Shown one piece after another: positions 59,764 to 64,000 of a stretch of DNA of 64,000 bases (position 1 is the stretch's first letter; each line of letters opens with the position of its first letter). Origin of the DNA: Bacillota bacterium (lineage in GTDB: Bacteria > Bacillota > Sulfobacillia > JAJZYS01 > JAILZS01); NCBI GenBank assembly GCA_023512375.1, contig JAILZS010000001.1, forward strand, positions 62,001 through 126,000, given 5' to 3'. The position numbers and the translations under genes were made by a program. The notes under the pieces were generated by a model, which was not told the origin of the DNA, searched no databases, and saw only the letters and a program-made list of their open reading frames with translations.

Positions 59764-61377
59764 ATGTCGCGATCTACCGCCAGAGTGCTTCCGGCCGCCG
59801 CGGCGGCGCTCCTCCTGGTCGGCGCGGGACCGGTGACGGCCTCGGCCGCGAACGCCCACCGGGCCCAGGCGGCCAGGGCGATCACGGCCGAGATCAGCTC
59901 CGACCCGACGTCGCTCGACCCCGCCGTCGGCTTCGACCCCTTCTCGTGGTCCTTCATCCATGCGACGTTCGTCAGCCTGCTTACGTTCAACGACAAGAAT
60001 CTGAAGATTGTGCCCTGGGGCGCGGCGGCCATGCCGACCGTGAGCGACGGGGGCCGCGTCTACACGTTCCACCTGCGCCACGGCCTTCGGTTCAGCGACG
60101 GCGAGCCGGTCACGGCGAGCGACTACGCTCTTGCCATCGACCGGATCCTCACGCCGTCCACGAAGTCGCTCGTGATGGCGTTCTACGACGTGATCCAGGG
60201 GGCGTCGGCCTACTCGAGCGGCAAGGCGAAGAGCGTGTCGGGGATGAAGGTCCTCGGCCCCTACACGCTCCAGTTCACCCTCGTGCGGCCCGACCGCACC
60301 TTCCTCGACGTGATGGCCATCCCCAACACGGCGGCCGTCCCCCCTAAGGCGCTGGCGAAGGAGCCGCGCACGTTCGGCCTCCACCCCGTGGGCGACGGGC
60401 CGTACGTCGTGCAGAGCTACGTGCCCGGGCGGGAGATCACGCTGGCGAAGAACCCCTCGTACTTCGACGCCCGTTCCGTCCCCACCCCGGCCATCGACGT
60501 CACGATCGGCCTTACGCCGACGACCGAAGCGTTGCGCGTCGAGGACGGCACCACGGACGTCATGATGGACACCCTGCCCACCAGCGTCTACCTGGGCGTG
60601 TACAACAACCCTCGCTACCAGGCGTACCTGCGCCACTTCAGCGCCATCACGGACAACTACGTCGCCCTCAACATGCGCAAGGCCCCGTTCACGAACAAGC
60701 TCGTGCGCGAGGCGGCCGCGTACGCGGTGGACCGAGTCCAGGTCCTGCGCGCCATCTCGGGGCTGGGCACGATCCTGACGCAGATCGAGGCCCCGGGGAT
60801 GCCCGGCTTCGACCCCTCCGTCAAGCCCCTTCCCTACGACCCGGCGAAGGCCCGCAAGCTCCTGGCCGAGGCCGGCTACCCGGGTGGCAAGGGCCTGCCC
60901 ACGATCACCTTTGCCGACGCGTCGGGCGGGTTCACGGCCGGGCCCAACGTCGCCCAGGTCGTGCAGCAGGACCTGGAACAGGTGGGCTTCAAGGTGCAGA
61001 TCAAGGTGATGTCTGCTGGGGCCTTCCTCAGCGCCGTCGGCCAGTACCCGATGACGATGGGCATCTACGGCATGGACTATCCCGATCCGTACGACCTCAT
61101 CGCCAGCCAGTTCGAGTGCAGCGAGATCGCGGCGGGCAACAACTGGCAGTACTACTGCAACCCCTCGGTCGACCGGGCGCTGGAGGCGTCGCTCAGCCTG
61201 CCGCTGTCCAAGGCGATCCCGGTGTACCGCCGGCTGCAGGCCGAGATCCTCTCCTCCTACCCGTGGATCCCCCTCTACTACACGAACTACTGGTTCCTCG
61301 TGAACCCGGCGCTGCGGGGTTTCGGGTCCAACCCCGTCTTCCCCATGCTCTTCGCCTCCTGGCGCCTGAGCGGTTGA
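59764..61377 (+). CDS. ABC transporter solute-binding protein, family 5 (SBP_bac_5)
   Basis: 537 aa. Signal peptide (VLPAAAAALLLVGAGPVTAS); no lipobox Cys is apparent. ISSDPTSLDPAVGFDPFSWS and TFHLRHGLRFSDGEPVTASD, then LNMRKAPFTNKLVREAAAYA are DppA/OppA-like. Such proteins bind peptides, nickel, or chito- and cello-oligosaccharides. ATG 59764 has AAGGATGAGG upstream; 59755 is the track start. It is divergent from the permeases and is followed by a GntR regulator. Confidence 0.9.
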   Translation: MSRSTARVLPAAAAALLLVGAGPVTASAANAHRAQAARAITAEISSDPTSLDPAVGFDPFSWSFIHATFVSLLTFNDKNLKIVPWGAAAMPTVSDGGRVYTFHLRHGLRFSDGEPVTASDYALAIDRILTPSTKSLVMAFYDVIQGASAYSSGKAKSVSGMKVLGPYTLQFTLVRPDRTFLDVMAIPNTAAVPPKALAKEPRTFGLHPVGDGPYVVQSYVPGREITLAKNPSYFDARSVPTPAIDVTIGLTPTTEALRVEDGTTDVMMDTLPTSVYLGVYNNPRYQAYLRHFSAITDNYVALNMRKAPFTNKLVREAAAYAVDRVQVLRAISGLGTILTQIEAPGMPGFDPSVKPLPYDPAKARKLLAEAGYPGGKGLPTITFADASGGFTAGPNVAQVVQQDLEQVGFKVQIKVMSAGAFLSAVGQYPMTMGIYGMDYPDPYDLIASQFECSEIAAGNNWQYYCNPSVDRALEASLSLPLSKAIPVYRRLQAEILSSYPWIPLYYTNYWFLVNPALRGFGSNPVFPMLFASWRLSG

Positions 61378-61483
61378 GCGCGCCCAAGCCGCGCGGCGCG
61401 GGGACCGCAGCACCGGGGGGGAGATCCTGGTATGCTAGGCCCGAACGCCGTCCCGGGTGCGGGATTCGGCGCGGAGGAGAGCC

Positions 61484-62251
61484 ATGACGCGGTACGAGCA
61501 CACCATGCGCGTGATCCAGCAGTACATCGCCGAGCACCAGCTGGGCCCCGGCGACCGCCTGCCCGCCGAGACGGAGCTGGCCCAGATCGCCGGCGTAAGC
61601 CTGATCACGGTGCGCCGCGCCATGGCCGAGATGGCCAACCGGGGCCTGGTACGGCGCGAGCAGGGGAGAGGCTCGTACGTCGAGGCCACGCTCATCGACG
61701 CCGAGACGACGCGCCTGGGCAGCCTGCGCGAGACGCTGGGCGGACACCACGCCCTGACCACCGAGATCCTGGGCGTGGTGGAGCGGGCGGCAACCGAGCG
61801 CGAGCAGGCGGCGCTCCGGCTCTCGCGCCTGGGGCGGGTGTGGGAGGTGACGCGCCGAAGGCTCATCGACGGCGAACCGGCCATCGTCGAGGTGGCGACG
61901 GTGCCGACGCTCAAGGCGCCCGCCCTGGACGCCGCCCTGGGGGCCGACCCGAACGTGTCCCTCTACCGCCTCTTGGCGGAGCGCTACGGCTTGGAAGAGG
62001 GGCATGAGGAGCAGACCCTGGTCGTGCGCCTGCCCGATACGACGACGCGGGAGCGCCTGGGGCTTGGGCCGGGGGACCTCGCGGTCGTGGTCACGGGCGT
62101 GAGCTACGCCCTCGACGGCCAGCCGTTCGACGCCTTCCGCATGGCCTACGACGCCCGCCGCTTCGCCTTCCACCTGCGGTCGACACCGCAGGCGGCACTG
62201 GTGGCCGTCACGCGCGACATCGCCTCCGCCGGGCGGTCGAAGACCGGCTAG
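61484..62251 (+). CDS. GntR/HutC-family transcriptional regulator
   Basis: 255 aa. N-terminal winged helix: QYIAEHQLGPGDRLPAETEL, then QIAGVSLITVRRAMAEM and GLVRREQGRGSYV. C-terminal UTRA ligand domain: VWEVTRRRLIDGEPAIVEVA, EERYGLEEGHEEQT-type region and ending with a strand DGQPFDAFRMAYDARRFAFH. This is the NagR/DasR-like group, which senses phosphosugars. ATG 61484 after GGAGGAGAG. Its stop shares CTAG with the convergent NagB-like gene. Confidence 0.9.
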   Translation: MTRYEHTMRVIQQYIAEHQLGPGDRLPAETELAQIAGVSLITVRRAMAEMANRGLVRREQGRGSYVEATLIDAETTRLGSLRETLGGHHALTTEILGVVERAATEREQAALRLSRLGRVWEVTRRRLIDGEPAIVEVATVPTLKAPALDAALGADPNVSLYRLLAERYGLEEGHEEQTLVVRLPDTTTRERLGLGPGDLAVVVTGVSYALDGQPFDAFRMAYDARRFAFHLRSTPQAALVAVTRDIASAGRSKTG

Positions 62252-63006
62252 CCCGCGTTCCCCAGCGCCGGCTCCGGCCCTTGGGCTGCCGGGCGCAGGG
62301 AGCGGTCGGCGGCGACGAGGGCGTCGGGGTGGTCGAGGAGGACGGCGGCCGGCAGGTCCGGGCCCCGCTCCCCCGCCAGGAGGCGGGCGAGCGGGGCCGC
62401 CTTGTTCGCCCCGGCGGCGATGAGCACGACGGCGCGGGCGGAGGCGATCGTCGCCAGCCCCAAGGTGATGGCGCGCTCCGGCACCCGGGCGGCGGCCCCG
62501 AACCAAGCGGCGTTGGCCGCACGCGTGGCCCACGTCAGGGCGACGACACGGGTGCGGCTGTGCGCGGGCGAGCCCGGCTCGTTGAAGGCGATGTGGCCAT
62601 TGGCTCCCAAGCCCAGCACGGCGAGGTCGATGCCGCCTACCGCGGCGATGGCGCGCTCGTACCCGCACGCCTCCGCTTCCGGGTCGGGCGCGTCGCCGCG
62701 GGGGACGTGGACGCGCGCGGGGTCGACGTCGGTGGCGGCGACGAGGTGGCGGCGCACGTAGGCGGCGAAGCTCGACTGGTCCTCGGGGCCGAGGCCCACG
62801 TACTCATCCAGCTGGAAGGCGGTCACTTCGGCCAGGGAGAGCCCTCCCTGCCGCACCAACCGGCTCAGGTGGGCGTACATGGGGAGCGCGCTCCGCCCGG
62901 TGGGTAGGGCGAGGACGGAGCGGGGACGAAGGCGCACCTGGCGGGCGACGATCTCGGCCGCCGCCGTGGCGGCGGCCTGGGCATCGGCGCACCAGAGGAC
63001 GCGCAT
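62248..63006 (-). CDS. nagB: NagB-like glucosamine-6-phosphate deaminase/isomerase
   Basis: 252 aa. LRPRSVLALPTGRSALPMYA is the sugar-phosphate loop, EVTAFQLDEYVGLGPEDQSS carries the catalytic Asp-Glu pair, and LAVLGLGANGHIAFNEPGSP the catalytic His loop. These are NagB/GlcN6P isomerase motifs. It would turn amino-sugar phosphate into fructose phosphate and ammonia. ATG 63006 overlaps the stop of the kinase gene, so the two are coupled. NagA is not in the window. Confidence 0.9.
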   Translation of the reverse strand: MRVLWCADAQAAATAAAEIVARQVRLRPRSVLALPTGRSALPMYAHLSRLVRQGGLSLAEVTAFQLDEYVGLGPEDQSSFAAYVRRHLVAATDVDPARVHVPRGDAPDPEAEACGYERAIAAVGGIDLAVLGLGANGHIAFNEPGSPAHSRTRVVALTWATRAANAAWFGAAARVPERAITLGLATIASARAVVLIAAGANKAAPLARLLAGERGPDLPAAVLLDHPDALVAADRSLRPAAQGPEPALGNAG

Positions 63007-64000
63007 CACGGCCGCTTCCCCCCGTCTAGGGCGGCAGCGCGTGGAAAGGTGCGCACGTGGTCGCGGTAGAGGCCTTCGTACCGCGCGGCGAGGGCGGGAT
63101 CCGGCGTAAGACGGCGCGTGTGCCCGCCCGCCGCGGCGACCAACGCACCGGCGTGGCGCGGGTCGACCGCCGTCGTCCCCGCCAGGAGGGCGGCCCCGAC
63201 CGCGGCCGCCGACTCGTACGCGATCGCGCGCACCGGCCGGGCGAGGACGGCGGCGAGGACGGCCTCGGCCACGGCGCCGTCTCCCTCCCCGACGTGGCCG
63301 TTCGCCAACGCCACCTCGTCGAACGGTCCGACCAGGCGGCCGATGGCCTCCAACGTCCGACGCACCTCGAAGGCGATGCCCTCGACGAGGGCGCGCGCCA
63401 GTTCCGCCGCACCGTGGCGGAGCGTCAGCCCGAGCACGGCTCCGGCCACGTCGTCCCGCCACAGAACGCCCTGCTCGCCGCCCGCCAGGTAGGGCGCCCA
63501 CCGAAGGCCGCCGGCCCCGGGCGGTACGGCAGCGGCGAGGGCCATGAGGTCGCGCTCGTCTCGCCCGACGAGGCGGGCCAGCCACGAGACGCTCGCGCCC
63601 GTGGCCAAGAGGTCGGCCTCGTACCCCCACCAGCCGGGAAGGGCGTGGGGCGTGACCAGGATGCGTGCACGCCGGTCGAGGCGCGGGCGGCGCACGGCGG
63701 CGAGGACGGCGGTGCTCGAACCGGGGATGACGGCCACCGTCCCCTCGGCGAGGGCGCCAACGGCGAGCGCCGCCGCCGTCGAGTCCGCAGCGCCCACCGC
63801 CACCGGCACGCCCACGGGCAGACCGAGCTGCCGGGCGGCCTCCGCCGTGACGCGGCCGCTCCGGTCGTCGGACGGACGTACGGGGGGGAGTTGCCCCACG
63901 TCCATCCCCCAGGGGGCGAGGAGGGCGGGATCGAACGCCCCCTTGGCGAGGGAAAAGGCGCCGTATCCGGCGGCGGTCGACGGGTCGGTGGCCACCTGTC
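63006..64000 (-). CDS. FGGY-family carbohydrate kinase (partial, N-terminus outside window)
   Basis: 331 codons are open to the window edge; the N-terminal third lies beyond it. ATDPSTAAGYGAFSLAKGAF, then VPVAVGAADSTAAALAVGAL, LRWAPYLAGGEQGVLWRDDV and EVALANGHVGEGDGAVAEAV belong to the FGGY fold of gluconate, xylulose and related kinases. Its stop overlaps the NagB-like start (ATGA). Together they suggest phosphorylation then deamination of an imported sugar. The exact substrate is not readable. Confidence 0.88.
   Translation of the reverse strand, partial: QVATDPSTAAGYGAFSLAKGAFDPALLAPWGMDVGQLPPVRPSDDRSGRVTAEAARQLGLPVGVPVAVGAADSTAAALAVGALAEGTVAVIPGSSTAVLAAVRRPRLDRRARILVTPHALPGWWGYEADLLATGASVSWLARLVGRDERDLMALAAAVPPGAGGLRWAPYLAGGEQGVLWRDDVAGAVLGLTLRHGAAELARALVEGIAFEVRRTLEAIGRLVGPFDEVALANGHVGEGDGAVAEAVLAAVLARPVRAIAYESAAAVGAALLAGTTAVDPRHAGALVAAAGGHTRRLTPDPALAARYEGLYRDHVRTFPRAAALDGGKRP

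Overview
The window is about 64 kb of very GC-rich bacterial DNA (roughly three quarters G+C by eye), with GTG starts and 4-bp GTGA/ATGA gene overlaps common. The gene set (FliY-like FliN, FlhF, a SwrB-like protein, a Cys-rich coat-like protein, pstSCAB-phoU, RecD2, type III pantothenate kinase) suggests a motile, aerobic, high-GC Gram-positive lineage of the Sulfobacillus/Thermaerobacter kind. That placement is an inference from gene content; no rRNA is present. No tRNA, rRNA, CRISPR array, IS element or prophage was seen.

Layout. (1) 1-29420 is a flagellar/sigma-28 supercluster, all on the plus strand: fliH(end)-fliI-fliJ-fliK-flgD-flbD-fliM-fliN/Y-fliO-fliP-fliQ-fliR-flhB-flhA-flhF-degenerate flhG-fliA-swrB-like-flgC-fliF-flgM-flgN-flgK-flgL, two exported unknowns, fliC, then a tightly coupled set: glycosyltransferase-TPR, fliS, fliD, GNAT, pseudo-glycosyltransferase, fliT-like. 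flgE, fliL, flgB, fliE, fliG, mot, che, fliW and csrA are not where related operons would have them. (2) 29449-34016 is a phosphate-uptake operon, pstSCAB-phoU, behind a two-repeat PHO-box-like element. (3) 34078-40071 (minus) holds a FAD amine/amino-acid oxidase, a large exported repeat protein and an MFS-acyltransferase fusion. (4) 40225-49310 is a respiratory region: a double thioredoxin-fold protein, a cupredoxin, CoxB, CoxA, CoxC, several small membrane proteins, a minus-strand cupredoxin-like lipoprotein that has lost its copper cysteine, and haem O synthase. (5) 49379-51618 (minus) is an SQD1-type UDP-sulfoquinovose synthase with a GT2 glycosyltransferase. (6) 51808-56003 holds coaX, recD2 and a glutaryl-CoA-dehydrogenase-like gene. 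(7) 56013-57551 (minus) holds a polysaccharide deacetylase and a Cys-rich protein. (8) 57734-64000 is an uptake/amino-sugar region: Dpp-type permeases divergent from a solute-binding protein across a compact double promoter with a palindromic operator, a GntR/HutC regulator, a NagB-like deaminase and a truncated FGGY kinase.

How it fits together. Region 1 builds the export gate, C-ring, hook-filament junction and filament, with FliA/FlgM timing. The genes after flagellin look like a filament-modification and chaperone unit. Region 4 supplies an aa3-type oxidase with its copper and haem assembly factors. Region 8 probably imports and catabolises an amino-sugar-containing compound. The best leads are the P-loop-less FlhG remnant, the DxD-less glycosyltransferase paralogue, the Cys-less redox/copper proteins, the MFS-acyltransferase fusion, the SQD1-GT2 pair and the overlapping divergent promoters with their operator.
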